A stretch of DNA of 64,000 nucleotides from NCBI GenBank assembly GCA_037439425.1, contig JBBIWA010000008.1:1-64000 (forward strand), written 5' to 3'. The notes below the pieces were generated by a model. That model saw nothing but the letters and a program-made list of their open reading frames with translations. It was not told the origin of the DNA and did no database searches. Numbering within the stretch: the stretch's first letter is position 1; each line of letters begins with the position of its first letter. Shown here in pieces: positions 36,614-47,204 of the stretch. The stretch comes from JBBIWA01 sp037439425 (GTDB lineage Bacteria; Acidobacteriota; Blastocatellia; RBC074). The position numbers and the translations under genes are program-made.

Positions 36614-37375
36614 GTGAAGAAGATCAAGAGCGCATTATACCAAGGGCTTGTTTTCGTCACCGTGATGCTGGCAGGCAGTGCCCTCTCTCTGGCCGACACC
36701 ATCAAGCTCAAAAATGGGAGTGTGATCAAGGGCAAGGTGATCGCTTTCAGCCAGCAAGAATTCACGGTCGTGCTGGATCTCGGTCCCACAAGTCGCCGCT
36801 CAACTACCCGACTGATTATTGCGGCGGTTGACGTCGAGAGTATCGAGTTTGATTCTGCTGAGACTTTCCCTCCTGCCCCCAGCGCCGCTCCTAGCCCCCT
36901 TGGCGCTAAGCGTGGCGAGCTTGAGCCTGTGGCAAGCACTCCCGCTCGCAGTGAAGCGGCTCCGCCTCAATCACCTACTGTGACTCCAGCTATCAGTTCG
37001 GGAGCAGGGGCAGTGCTTGCCGAAAAGACTGTCAGTGTGGCCGCTGCTGCTGACTGGACCAGCACTGAAATCCGGGTCCAGCGGGGCCAACGCATCAGTA
37101 TTACTGCTTCCGGCGAGGTTGATCTCGGCAACAATCAGCGGGCTGGTCCCCAGGGCATCTCGCTTGAGGATGCTAAGAAACTGCTTCCCCAGCATCCGAC
37201 TGGGGCGTTAATTGCGGTAATCGGCGATGACAATGACGATTTTATCTTTATTGGTAGCGCAGCGGAGTTCATCGCTCCTCACAACGGCATTCTCTTTCTG
37301 AGCGTGAATGAAGGAAACCTCAAGGATAACAGCGGCTCGTTCCTGGCGCGGGTCAAAGTTATGACGGACCAGTAA
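36614..37375 (+). CDS. secreted protein with C-terminal PA-IL-like domain
   Basis: A 253-residue protein from GTG 36614 (GGGAGG upstream). It has a signal peptide (about 1-26), a small beta domain (DTIKLKNGSVIKGKV, near 28-85) and a Pro/Ala/Ser-rich linker. The C-terminal domain resembles the PA-I galactophilic lectin family: WTSTEIRVQRGQRISI, ASGEVDLG and LIAVIGDDNDDFIFIGS. The Asp-rich DDNDDF may hold calcium as in PA-IL. Sugar binding is plausible but unproven. Confidence 0.75.
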   Translation: MKKIKSALYQGLVFVTVMLAGSALSLADTIKLKNGSVIKGKVIAFSQQEFTVVLDLGPTSRRSTTRLIIAAVDVESIEFDSAETFPPAPSAAPSPLGAKRGELEPVASTPARSEAAPPQSPTVTPAISSGAGAVLAEKTVSVAAAADWTSTEIRVQRGQRISITASGEVDLGNNQRAGPQGISLEDAKKLLPQHPTGALIAVIGDDNDDFIFIGSAAEFIAPHNGILFLSVNEGNLKDNSGSFLARVKVMTDQ

Positions 37376-37560
37376 GCAAATTGGCCCTCTGTCTGATCGC
37401 CTTGTGGCGAGTCCGATTGTGAGCAGACAGTTATTCGACAAATATCATAAATTTGTGACACATTAGGGCATAAATGGCCCTGGCCAGGGGCACAGTTGCA
37501 ACCGAAGTTTGAGGCCACTGACCTGAGACCTTCAACCCGAGAGTTGACGCTCGCGTTGAA

Positions 37561-37652
37561 TCACCGAGAAGGGCAAACTCGCGCGAAAGCCGAGGGCGCA
37601 AAGCTTCCAGCCTAAGTCCGAAAGCGAAGATGAAGGCCGTAAGGACGAAAGT
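37561..37652 (+). promoter_or_regulatory. probable cyclic-di-GMP-I (GEMM) riboswitch
   Basis: The conserved blocks of GEMM-I RNAs occur in order: gggcaaac (37571-37578); a stem ctcg-gc/gc-cgag capped by a GAAA tetraloop (37585-37588); gcgcaaagc (37596-37604); and ccagcctaag with a second paired region closing near gtcc/ggac. About 40 nt later 'tgagtg...cactca' forms a hairpin followed by a T/C-rich run (37660-37720). The downstream gene carries HD-GYP and GGDEF domains, so feedback by the second messenger makes sense. The second stem fits the consensus less well. Confidence 0.6.
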
Positions 37653-37879
37653 GCAAAGTAATGAGTGATGAGCCTTACACAGCTGCTTCACTCATCTTTA
37701 GTCCCTCATCTTTCTTTCTTGGAGATATGGCAGTGGGGCAGCCGAAGTGAGCGGGTCGTCTCCTCCCACGCCCCCTACCTGTCTAGCTTCCCACACTCAA
37801 TCCCTCGGCTAAATGGTCAGAAGAAGTTGATTCCGATCATCCGAATTTTCGTGTACCCGATGGAATCAGAGAGTCAAAG

Positions 37880-40393
37880 ATGGTAAGCCACAGCGAGCAA
37901 TGCAATTTGACAGCCTATCAAGCCGCGATTCTGCTGGTGGGTGCAGTAGTGCTGTTTTTCAACCTCCCTCGCCTGCTCAGTCTGCCGCTGGAAGCGCTCC
38001 TGGAGGTGTGCGCGCTGAGTCTGCTGGTTGCGCTGGCGAGCGCCAGACCAATCTCGATCCCGCTGCCTAATCTAAAGCTCATCAGCAAACAAGACACGTG
38101 TGTGACCGCCTCTGATGCGATTATTCTCTTCCTGCTGGTAGGTTACGGTGAGGCCGCTGCAATCTATGCCGCGGCGATCGATGGCTTCATCGGATCGCGC
38201 GTCATGACTCCGCCTTCAAATACCAACCGGACGAAGATCAATCTGCGCTCAGCTGCCTTGATGACCATCTCAATTGCTCTCGCCGCGCAAGTCGCTCAAC
38301 TTTGCTTGAGCCAGTTTGGGGGCAGCAGTGAGCCCGGTTTTGGTCATTCGCTGGCAGCGGTGTTGATGGCGCTTTCGGCGGCGGCTGTGATGCATTTTCT
38401 GTTCAATACCTTTGTGATCGCCAGCTTCCAGGCGCTCCGGCACCATCGCTCTGTTATCCAGGAATGGATCGGCAATTATCTCTGGATGGGCCTTAGCCAC
38501 CTTCCCTCGATCTTCGCCGCTGGGATTATGTATTTCGGCATCCACAGCTTTGGGCGAGCTGCGTGGCTGGTTGGCTTGCCGGTATCGGCCTTTGCCTATC
38601 TCTCCTTCAAACTCTACTACGACAAGATGCGGGAGAAGGTGCAGCACGCACAGCAAATCAATGCCATTCACATGCGCACGATTGAAGCGCTGGCCAAGGC
38701 CGTGGATGCCAAGGATCAGGTCGCGCACGATCACATCAAACGAGTGCAGACATATGCCTTAGGAATGGCGCGCCTCCTTCAGCTCTCAGAGAGTGAAACT
38801 GAAGCGCTGCGCGCGGGAGCCTTGCTTTATGACATTGGCAAGCTTGCGGTCCCTGATTACATACTCAATAAGCCAGGCAAGCTTACCGCTGCTGAGTTTG
38901 AGCGCATGAAGATTCACACTGTGGTGGGCGCAGAGATTGTCAGTACGATTGGTTTCCCTTATCCCGTCGTCCCGATCGTGCGCCACCATCACGAGCGCTG
39001 GGATGGCCGCGGTTATCCGGATGGACTTAAAGGAGAAGAGATTCCCATTACCGCGCGCATTCTCGCTCTGGCCGATTGTTACGATGTCATGAGTCAGGAC
39101 CGGCCATACTCCAAGCGCCTGACGCGCGAAGAGATTATTGCCTTCCTCCAGGAGAATCGCGGCACCCAGTTCGATCCCCGTCTGGTTGATCTCTTCGTCG
39201 CGCATCTGGATGAGTTCGAGCAAGAGATCGCTGCGCTGCTACCCAGAGCACGGGAAGTAGCGACTGAGCGGAATGCTACGCGCGAGAATGTGGTGCCGAA
39301 CAAGCATCTGGCAGCCGATAAAGGAGCTAGCACCTACCTTGAGCGCATCAGCTCTGCGACCCGCGAATTCAATACGCTTTACCAGATGGCTCAATCTGTG
39401 GCCGCGTCGCTGGAGTTAGATACGACGCTAGGGATTATCGCCGAGCAACTGCGGAGTTTGATCTTCTTCGACACCTGCGTCATTTACCTTACCGTTCCTG
39501 AAGGCGGAGCAGCAGTAGCGCGCTACGCTGACGGATATGGTGCACGCGCGCTGGCCAGACGCCGGGTGGCTTTCAATGAGGGGTTGACCGGCTGGGTGCT
39601 GGCTCACCGGGAACATTTCTATAATACCGACCCAGCTCTCGATCTGGGCGGTATCAACTGCGAAGAATGCGAAGCTTTTCGTAACCTCTATGTCTTCCCC
39701 TTGATTAAAGACCACGACACGCTGGGCGCCGTTGCGCTCTATTCGCGAAGCTGTGAGCAATACACCCAGGATCACGTGCGGTTGATTGAGATGGCCACGC
39801 CGATCGCTTCGGAGGCCGTCAACAATGCGCTCTGTTATGCGCGCCGTGAAGAGGATGCGTTGACGGACGAGCTGACTGGCTTGGCCAATTCGCGCGCCAT
39901 CTATCTGACCGCCAACAAAGAGATTCAGCACTGCCAGCGCGACGGCCGGACGCTCACTGTCTTGATGATGGACCTAGACCTCTTCAAGCAGGTCAATGAT
40001 ACATATGGCCATCGCACTGGTAGCCGGATGCTGAGCGAACTTGGCCCGGTAATTGCTCAGGCGCTTCGCCCTCAAGACTTCATTGCTCGCTATGGAGGTG
40101 ACGAGTTTTTTGCCCTGCTGCCAGATCTCAATTATGATCAGGCGCAGCTCTACATTGACCGCATCGAAACCGCTGTCAATGCGTATCAGATGGTGGTTGA
40201 GGGCGGGCAAACAATCAGCGTGGGCATCAGTATCGGAGCGGCTGAGCTGGGCCGCGATGGAGATTCGCTGGAAGAGTTATTGATCAAAGCTGACCTGGCT
40301 ATGTACAGCGTCAAAGCTGAGCACAAGTTGGAGCGGCAGAAAGGAGAGCAGCTAGCCACTCACCGTGGCTGTTCAGTAGTTAGTAGTCAGTAG
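37880..40393 (+). CDS. membrane HD-GYP/GAF/GGDEF protein with degenerate HD motif
   Basis: An 837-residue sensor-enzyme. Residues about 10-245 are a membrane module with six to eight helices. An HD-GYP domain (about 265-440) has HxxxRV and GRGYPDGLKG, but the name motif reads ALLYDIGK: the metal-ligand His is Tyr. A GAF domain (about 490-640) and a GGDEF domain (about 665-820) with intact RYGGDEF follow, and RPQD lies exactly five residues upstream as the inhibitory I-site. It should make cyclic di-GMP, while the phosphodiesterase half may be inactive or altered. It follows a probable cyclic-di-GMP riboswitch. Confidence 0.88.
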   Translation: MVSHSEQCNLTAYQAAILLVGAVVLFFNLPRLLSLPLEALLEVCALSLLVALASARPISIPLPNLKLISKQDTCVTASDAIILFLLVGYGEAAAIYAAAIDGFIGSRVMTPPSNTNRTKINLRSAALMTISIALAAQVAQLCLSQFGGSSEPGFGHSLAAVLMALSAAAVMHFLFNTFVIASFQALRHHRSVIQEWIGNYLWMGLSHLPSIFAAGIMYFGIHSFGRAAWLVGLPVSAFAYLSFKLYYDKMREKVQHAQQINAIHMRTIEALAKAVDAKDQVAHDHIKRVQTYALGMARLLQLSESETEALRAGALLYDIGKLAVPDYILNKPGKLTAAEFERMKIHTVVGAEIVSTIGFPYPVVPIVRHHHERWDGRGYPDGLKGEEIPITARILALADCYDVMSQDRPYSKRLTREEIIAFLQENRGTQFDPRLVDLFVAHLDEFEQEIAALLPRAREVATERNATRENVVPNKHLAADKGASTYLERISSATREFNTLYQMAQSVAASLELDTTLGIIAEQLRSLIFFDTCVIYLTVPEGGAAVARYADGYGARALARRRVAFNEGLTGWVLAHREHFYNTDPALDLGGINCEECEAFRNLYVFPLIKDHDTLGAVALYSRSCEQYTQDHVRLIEMATPIASEAVNNALCYARREEDALTDELTGLANSRAIYLTANKEIQHCQRDGRTLTVLMMDLDLFKQVNDTYGHRTGSRMLSELGPVIAQALRPQDFIARYGGDEFFALLPDLNYDQAQLYIDRIETAVNAYQMVVEGGQTISVGISIGAAELGRDGDSLEELLIKADLAMYSVKAEHKLERQKGEQLATHRGCSVVSSQ

Positions 40394-40479
40394 ATGGCTA
40401 CTAACTACTTCGTGTTGCACTAGGTGCCTTGTTAAGGAGGGAGATAGATCTCCCTCTACTGAATGCTGACTACTGACTA

Positions 40480-41325
40480 CTAGGTGGCAAAATTCTGCTT
40501 CACTTCAATCTCCTGTCCTGTTATCGCATCCAGATAGACGGTCCAGCTAGTTCCACCACCGACCTCCACCGGATAAGCCAGATGAAAGACCAGGCCCTTC
40601 TTCTCCAGCTTCGGGTAGACCACCAGATCCTTGATGATGATCTCCTCGCGCCGAGTCACTCGATAACTTAGCGGCTGGCCTGCCAGGCTCGTGTAGGTGA
40701 ACTCGCGGCCGAGCAGGCTGTCAATGATGCGCTGCTCTTCGACCGCCGCCTGCGCGGGCAGATCAAGGACCGGGATCAGACTGCTGCTGATCTGCAATAG
40801 TCTGCCAGTTTTGCTCAGCACAAGGCGCAGCTCGCCGTACCCATTCGCGATAGGGAAGGGATAACTCATTTGCTGATAGAGGGCGCGATAGATGTTGCCC
40901 TCATCGCTGAACGAGATGAGCGAAAGGTCCCGGAGGTTGAGGTTGGCGCTGCGGTAGTTGCCTGCTACCACAACGCGCCAGCGCTCAATGAACTGGCGCA
41001 GTGCCTCTTTCGCTTCAGCCTCTCCCAAAGCCCCGCCCCTCGGATGGAGGCTAATTTGACCCGCCAGTTCCAGTGGCAGCGCACGTGGGGTATAGAGCAC
41101 AGGGGCGAAGTCCGGCTTCACCCACGGGAGATTGTGCTCGGCGAGGAAAAACCGCCAGGCATCTTCAGCTGCTTGCTCGCGCGTCAGGCTCGCTTCTATC
41201 ATTTGAGGATAGCTCTTCTCAGCTCTGCCCTGCGGCACGTGCACTTCCAGGGGCTGTGGCGCAGCGCAAGCCAGAAGCATTATCACATAAAGGAGACCGG
41301 CAGTTGGCTTAGTACAGTTGCTCAT
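40480..41325 (-). CDS. lipoprotein with propeptide (FTP/PepSY)-like domain, unknown role
   Basis: A 281-residue protein with a lipoprotein-type signal (LLYVIMLLACAAPQ). The middle part (ALPLELAGQISLHPRGGALG, then GYGELRLVLSKTGRLLQIS) and the end (WTVYLDAITGQEIEVKQNF) resemble the FTP and PepSY propeptide folds of thermolysin-type peptidases, but no peptidase domain is attached. It may be a stand-alone inhibitor or lipoprotein of unknown role. Two near-identical tag-like strings flank the gap at 40375-40490 ('tagtagtcagtagatggcta' and 'tgctgactactgactactag'). Confidence 0.6.
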   Translation of the reverse strand: MSNCTKPTAGLLYVIMLLACAAPQPLEVHVPQGRAEKSYPQMIEASLTREQAAEDAWRFFLAEHNLPWVKPDFAPVLYTPRALPLELAGQISLHPRGGALGEAEAKEALRQFIERWRVVVAGNYRSANLNLRDLSLISFSDEGNIYRALYQQMSYPFPIANGYGELRLVLSKTGRLLQISSSLIPVLDLPAQAAVEEQRIIDSLLGREFTYTSLAGQPLSYRVTRREEIIIKDLVVYPKLEKKGLVFHLAYPVEVGGGTSWTVYLDAITGQEIEVKQNFAT

Positions 41326-41383
41326 GCCACCGATTATTCACGCTGGCTGGCTAAAAGCAAGCCGCCTCAGATCCATCTCCGTC

Positions 41384-41940
41384 ACTGCTTGCCAGCTTGC
41401 TGCTGCAGGAAATAGTCAATCAGCTTGTCGGCCGAGTTATACCTCTCGACCGCCAAGACCTGCACGTGGCTAGTGAAGTGGTTGCTCCCCCACACCTAAT
41501 AGAATACCTCCAGCTATGTCACCGACACACCCTGCACGTGGCTAGTGAAGTGGTTGCTCCTTTACATTATACGTGTGGAACCGTCCAGATTGGTATTGAC
41601 ACACCCTGCACGTGGCTAGTGAAGTGGTTGCTCCCCCACACCGCAGGAATAGCGACCAGGATCCACATCATCGTGGTGATCAGGGCTTCAGAGATACGGC
41701 CAACCACAACTATCAATTCAGCCTCTGGTTCCTGCCCCATCTTCTGGAAAGCCTCAATGCCAGATAGCTTTTGCGATGCGGTTGCGTGAGCTTGAGCGCT
41801 TCATCGAGTTGCGCAGGGGCGGCTGTTACTTGCGGCGCGATCGGCCGGTCAGACTCCACTGCGGAGTCAAGAGTTCTTGCTGCTGGCCTGGCCGCCACCA
41901 CCGCAGATTGAACAAGCAATTGAGCGATCCTCTTCGAGAT
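41384..41940 (-). pseudogene. ExbB/TolQ-like gene remnant with internal repeats
   Basis: On the minus strand GRISEALITTMMWILVAIPA, then VWGSNHFTSHVQ and, after an insertion, VLAVERYNSADKLIDYFLQQ are the last part of a MotA/TolQ/ExbB proton-channel protein. The two parts are split by about 146 bp that duplicate the codons for GSNHFTSHVQ twice more. Upstream, ALEAFQKMGQEPEAELIVVV is joined through a frameshift to a non-matching N-terminal stretch. The gene cannot make a working product. No ExbD or TonB gene is near. Confidence 0.7.
41460..41636. repeat. three copies of a 30-37 bp direct repeat
   Basis: 'ctgcacgtggctagtgaagt' followed by ggttgctcc begins at 41460, 41532 and 41606. Copies 2 and 3 share seven more bases upstream. 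The intervening 35-37 bp differ. It mimics a tiny CRISPR array, but copies 1 and 3 join directly to the two halves of the exbB-like coding sequence, so a local duplication is the better reading. Confidence 0.75.
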
Positions 41941-42007
41941 CCACCTGAGGTTTGTTGTATACTCGTTGTCTCAAACTAGCAACGGATAGTCACGATGGTG
42001 CGTCGAG

Positions 42008-42763
42008 ATGAACTGTATCTATGGATTATTGCCCGTGCTGGAAGCTTTGCGTGCCCGGCAACGGCAGATTCAAAAAATCCTGATTGCCGCGAGCGCACAT
42101 CCGGCGCGGGTGGCAGAATTATCCGAAGCAGCGCGTCAGGCCGGTATTCCTATCGAACGACCAGATCGTCGCGCGCTCGATGAACTGACGCGCTACGCCA
42201 ATCATCAAGGTGTGGTGGCGCTGCTGGCTGTCCCACCGCACGCTCTTTACATCGATGCGGAGGTGATTCTGAGTACGCTTGGCGCGCTGCCGCTGGTCGT
42301 GTTGCTTGACAACATCGAAGACCCGCATAACCTCGGCGCGATTCTGCGCACCTGCGAAGGCGCCGGGGTAGATGGGGTATTCATTCCTGAGCGCCGCGCA
42401 GCTGGTTTGAATGAGACTGTCGCGAAGACTTCGGCTGGGGCGGTCGAGCATGTCCGCGTTGCGCGGGTTACTAATCTCATTCCCCTCATTGCTGAGCTGA
42501 AAGAGCGCCGCCTGTGGGTTGTGGGAGTAGAAGGCGGCGCTGAGACCAGCTATCTGGATTTCGATCTGAGCGTGCCGCTGGCGCTGGTCTTCGGCAGCGA
42601 AGGGCGGGGGATCCGCCGGTTGGTGCGTGAAAAGTGCGACGCGCTGATTTCGATTCCGATGCGCGGCCGCCTCAATTCGCTCAATGTCAGCGTCGCTGCT
42701 GGAGTGGTGTTATTTGAAGCGCTGAGACAGAGAGAAAAGGGGAAAGATAAGAACGAAAGATAA
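42008..42763 (+). CDS. rlmB: 23S rRNA 2'-O-methyltransferase RlmB (SpoU/TrmH family)
   Basis: A 251-residue methyltransferase. It has an N-terminal substrate-binding domain (residues 1-80: IYGLLPVLEALRAR) and the three SPOUT knot motifs: LDNIEDPHNLGAILRT, LVFGSEGRGIRRLV and IPMRGRLNSLNVSVAAG. RlmB uses S-adenosylmethionine to methylate G2251 of 23S rRNA. The length fits. It stands alone with no obvious operon partner. Confidence 0.9.
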   Translation: MNCIYGLLPVLEALRARQRQIQKILIAASAHPARVAELSEAARQAGIPIERPDRRALDELTRYANHQGVVALLAVPPHALYIDAEVILSTLGALPLVVLLDNIEDPHNLGAILRTCEGAGVDGVFIPERRAAGLNETVAKTSAGAVEHVRVARVTNLIPLIAELKERRLWVVGVEGGAETSYLDFDLSVPLALVFGSEGRGIRRLVREKCDALISIPMRGRLNSLNVSVAAGVVLFEALRQREKGKDKNER

Positions 42764-42833
42764 GAACTAAGGATGAAAGGGGTTATCTCTCTTCCTTCCT
42801 TTTATCCTTCTCATCCGCCTTCATTCTTCATCC

Positions 42834-43553
42834 TTAAGTCAGTGCGGGTTCGGGATTGAAATAGAGGATACGGCCACAACTTTCGCAGGTGATGATCGTC
42901 TCACCGCGGCGCACATCGCTGAAGACTTGAGGGCGAATCTTCATGCGGCAGGCCAGACAGGAGTAATCACGTGCCTCGGCCAAAGCCTGTCCATCACGCA
43001 ACTGCGCAACGCGCTCATAAGTAAAGCGCGCCTGCTGACTCAAGGAAGCCAGCAACTGCTCGCGCTCGAGGAGAGCAGTTTCCAGTCGCTGCTGGCTGGC
43101 GATGGCTGAAGCGCGGTACCCTTCGAGCTGGCGATCAACTTCGGTGCGGCGGCTTTCGATCTCCGGCGCACGTTCATTGATCTGAGCAGCGAGCTGATCG
43201 GCTCGTTCCATCAGCTGGAGGATCTCGGTCTCGAAGGAACTAATGGCCTTCTTTGAAATGTCAATCTCCCGCAGCGCGGTTTCATACTCTTTGCTGTTGC
43301 GCGCTTTCATCAGATCGTTTTTGAATTTGTCGTGCTTGTGTTGTTCTTCGGCCAGCTCGATTTCGAGCCGGCGGCGCTCGGCATTAACTCGCTCGAGTTC
43401 TTCCTTGAGGGAGAGAAATTCTTTGACTGATTCGGCGAATTGTTGTTCAAGCTGTTGCTGACGAGCAGGGAGTGTGGAGATCTCTTCTCTGAGGCGGCGG
43501 ATCTCGGTGTCTATCCCCTGGAGCGAGAGCAGTTGTCTCAATTCCGGGCTCAA
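42834..43553 (-). CDS. coiled-coil zinc-ribbon protein (DUF164/CdsZ-like)
   Basis: A 239-residue protein with a long antiparallel coiled coil (about residues 5-180, rich in Glu, Arg and Gln) and a C-terminal zinc ribbon with CLACRMKI and CESCGRIL. The family is widespread in bacteria and of poorly defined role; nucleic-acid binding is commonly suggested. It is divergent from hemL. Confidence 0.85.
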   Translation of the reverse strand: MSPELRQLLSLQGIDTEIRRLREEISTLPARQQQLEQQFAESVKEFLSLKEELERVNAERRRLEIELAEEQHKHDKFKNDLMKARNSKEYETALREIDISKKAISSFETEILQLMERADQLAAQINERAPEIESRRTEVDRQLEGYRASAIASQQRLETALLEREQLLASLSQQARFTYERVAQLRDGQALAEARDYSCLACRMKIRPQVFSDVRRGETIITCESCGRILYFNPEPALT

Positions 43554-43696
43554 GGCTTCCTCCTTTGGTCTCAGCGGGTATCAGGCTTTATGATTTAAAG
43601 CTAGATCATCACACAGGGAACCGTTTGGGCGCAAGGTCTTGAGTCAGATTGTCGGCAACGATTCCCCATCACTCATTACCTTCAGCGAGGAGAGAG

Positions 43697-45007
<1,311 letters not shown>

Positions 45008-45106
45008 TCCGGCTTGATTCTCTTACTGCGATCAAACAAAATGGCGAATGGTTGTTGTCTACATTTTATCTCTGATTACGGATCAATGAGCTGAGGAGAC
45101 TGGTTG

Positions 45107-46069
45107 ATGCTTAAAAGAACGATAGCTTGGCTTGGATTGCTCTCCATCACTGCTTCGGTCCTTGCTGCTTCTATTACTCGAGCTCCACTTTCCGAACAAG
45201 GAGTAGAAGCGATTCTGGGGCGGTGGGATATGACAGTGCACGGCGCAGATGCTCCCTATCCGTCGTGGTTTGAGATCATCCGCGAAGGAGAGAGGCTGAC
45301 GGGATGTTTTGTCGGGCGTGTCGGTCATGCGCGCCCCATTCCACATATCGAGTTCGTTGATGGCCAACTGACTCTCAGCTTGCCCGTGCAATACGAAAAG
45401 CTCAAGGAAGACTTGGTCTTCAAAGGACGCTTGACGGGGCAGCGGCTTGAAGGGACGACTAAAGGCGAAGACGGCCAAACGATCAAGTGGACTGCTGTGC
45501 GTGCACCGGAACTGAAAGCTGCGTCACAACCAAAATGGGGGCAGCCGATACGGCTATTCAATGGCCGCGATCTGAGCGGCTGGAAGCTGCGCGATCCGAA
45601 GAAAGCAGGCTGCTGGAGCGCGGAAAACGGCGTGCTGACCAACCGCGTGCCCTGTACTGACATTATCACTGAGCAGAAATTCAAAGACTTCAAGCTGCAC
45701 CTGGAATTCAACCTGGCAGAGAAGAGCAATAGCGGTGTTTACCTGCGCGGACGCTACGAGGTGCAGATAGAGGATAACTACGGTCAGGAACCACACAGCC
45801 GGCGAATGGGTGGTATCTATGGCTTCCTCAAACCGACCGTCAATGCCGCCAGGAAGCACAGTGAGTGGCAAAGCTATGACATCACGCTTATCGGTCGCCA
45901 CGTCACCGTAGTGCTCAATGGCCAGACGATCATTGATCATCAAGAGATCCCTGGCATCACTGGCGGCGCGCTCGACAGCGATGAAGGCGCGCCCGGTCCG
46001 CTTATGCTTCAAGGAGATCACGGTAAGATTTCCTATCGCAACATCGTGCTCACACCAGCCAGGCAGTAG
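45107..46069 (+). CDS. secreted DUF1080 (3-keto-disaccharide hydrolase-like) protein
   Basis: A 320-residue protein with a signal peptide (about 1-22), a small beta domain (ILGRWDMTVHGADAPYPSWF) and a DUF1080 concanavalin-like domain: LFNGRDLSGWKL, LHLEFNLAEKSNSGVYLRGRY and PLMLQGDHGKISYRNI. The domain is named for a hydrolase of 3-keto-glycosides and is common in planctomycetes and acidobacteria. With the TIM-barrel and ThuA genes next to it, it suggests 3-keto sugar metabolism (inference). Confidence 0.87.
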   Translation: MLKRTIAWLGLLSITASVLAASITRAPLSEQGVEAILGRWDMTVHGADAPYPSWFEIIREGERLTGCFVGRVGHARPIPHIEFVDGQLTLSLPVQYEKLKEDLVFKGRLTGQRLEGTTKGEDGQTIKWTAVRAPELKAASQPKWGQPIRLFNGRDLSGWKLRDPKKAGCWSAENGVLTNRVPCTDIITEQKFKDFKLHLEFNLAEKSNSGVYLRGRYEVQIEDNYGQEPHSRRMGGIYGFLKPTVNAARKHSEWQSYDITLIGRHVTVVLNGQTIIDHQEIPGITGGALDSDEGAPGPLMLQGDHGKISYRNIVLTPARQ

Positions 46070-46107
46070 ACGTAGAGACGAGGGGAGAAGGTGCCCTTCT
46101 CTCCGTC

Positions 46108-46974
46108 TCACGCTTTGTGCTGCGCTATCACCTCACGGATGTAGCGCAGATTGATGCGCATATCGTTTTCAACCGATCCGCTCGGACTGTCGCACTCAAG
46201 CTGCGCCCATTGGTTGAAGCCGATGTCCGCAAGCGCGTCAATCACCGCCGGGAAGTTGATCGTGCCTTTGCCGAGATAGTGCGGATTGTCCTTGAGGTGT
46301 ACTTCGCAGATGCGTTCGCGCCCCAGCCAGCGAATTTCCTCGATGACGTTGAAGCCGTTGAGCGTCGAATTGCCCACGTCGTAGTAGGTTAGGACAGCAG
46401 GGGACTTCGTCCGCTCCATAATGCGCACATTATCGCGGGCTGAAATGGTGTCCTCCAGTCCGAGGATCACTCCGGCTTTTTCGGCAGCAGGCGCGATCTC
46501 ACGCAGCACGTCCCCCACATAATCCATCTCTGCCTGCGTCTTGAGCGCCCACCTGCCAAAGAAGGGCAGCAGGATGACTTTAACGCCGAGGCTTTTGGCA
46601 ATCGGGATCGCTTCGGCCGTCCAGCGTTGACCCAGTGGATCTGATTTGAGGCCGTTAACGTGCAAAATGTCGAGACAGACTGAAGCGAGCGGCAAACCGA
46701 CCCGCCTCGATTCAGCCAGAAACGCTTGCTGCAATACGGCGTCCTTAAGCTGCATCTGTCTTCCAATACTGATCTGGACGCCGTCAAAACCGATCTTTTT
46801 GGCCAGCGCCACGGATTCAATCTTCGCCGCCAGCCTCAAGTTCCAATCAGGAGCGCCGATCTTGAACTCCACTCCTTTACTGGCCGCATAGGCGACGAGT
46901 TGCTGGCGAGAGAAGGCGGCAGCAGCACAACCAGCCGCGCTTAGTTGCAAAAAGCTGCGTCGAGAAAGGCTCAT
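46108..46974 (-). CDS. Tat-exported sugar phosphate isomerase/epimerase-like TIM barrel
   Basis: A 288-residue protein of the xylose-isomerase-like (AP2Ec) TIM-barrel superfamily. The start at 46974 follows GGAGACGG and gives MSLSRRSFLQLSAAGCAAAA, a Tat signal. Metal-binding positions are suggested by ILGLEDTIS, TYYDVGNST, EVHLKDNPH and QLECDSPSG. Substrate unknown; it is convergent with the DUF1080 gene. Confidence 0.85.
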   Translation of the reverse strand: MSLSRRSFLQLSAAGCAAAAFSRQQLVAYAASKGVEFKIGAPDWNLRLAAKIESVALAKKIGFDGVQISIGRQMQLKDAVLQQAFLAESRRVGLPLASVCLDILHVNGLKSDPLGQRWTAEAIPIAKSLGVKVILLPFFGRWALKTQAEMDYVGDVLREIAPAAEKAGVILGLEDTISARDNVRIMERTKSPAVLTYYDVGNSTLNGFNVIEEIRWLGRERICEVHLKDNPHYLGKGTINFPAVIDALADIGFNQWAQLECDSPSGSVENDMRINLRYIREVIAQHKA

Positions 46975-47204
46975 CTTCCCGTCTCCTTCGTTAAGGTCTA
47001 AAGAAACCAATGACCACTGAAACTAGCAAGCCATTCGGCAAATTTCAGCTCCCAGATAACAGCTCTTTGAATCTCTCCAATGCTCTTAACTCAAAATCGC
47101 GAGGTGGTGCTATGACCACGATTAAGTGTGGAGCTACCGCTCGCCAGTATCCAACCGGAATGGGCAGGGCAATCGCATCATAAATGTTGAATTTATTGAG
47201 CGTT

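Noticed and set aside
41460..41636. Mini CRISPR array (three repeats, two spacers)
   Set aside because: The repeat is part of the exbB-like coding sequence, both outer copies join the gene frame, and no cas gene is in the window.
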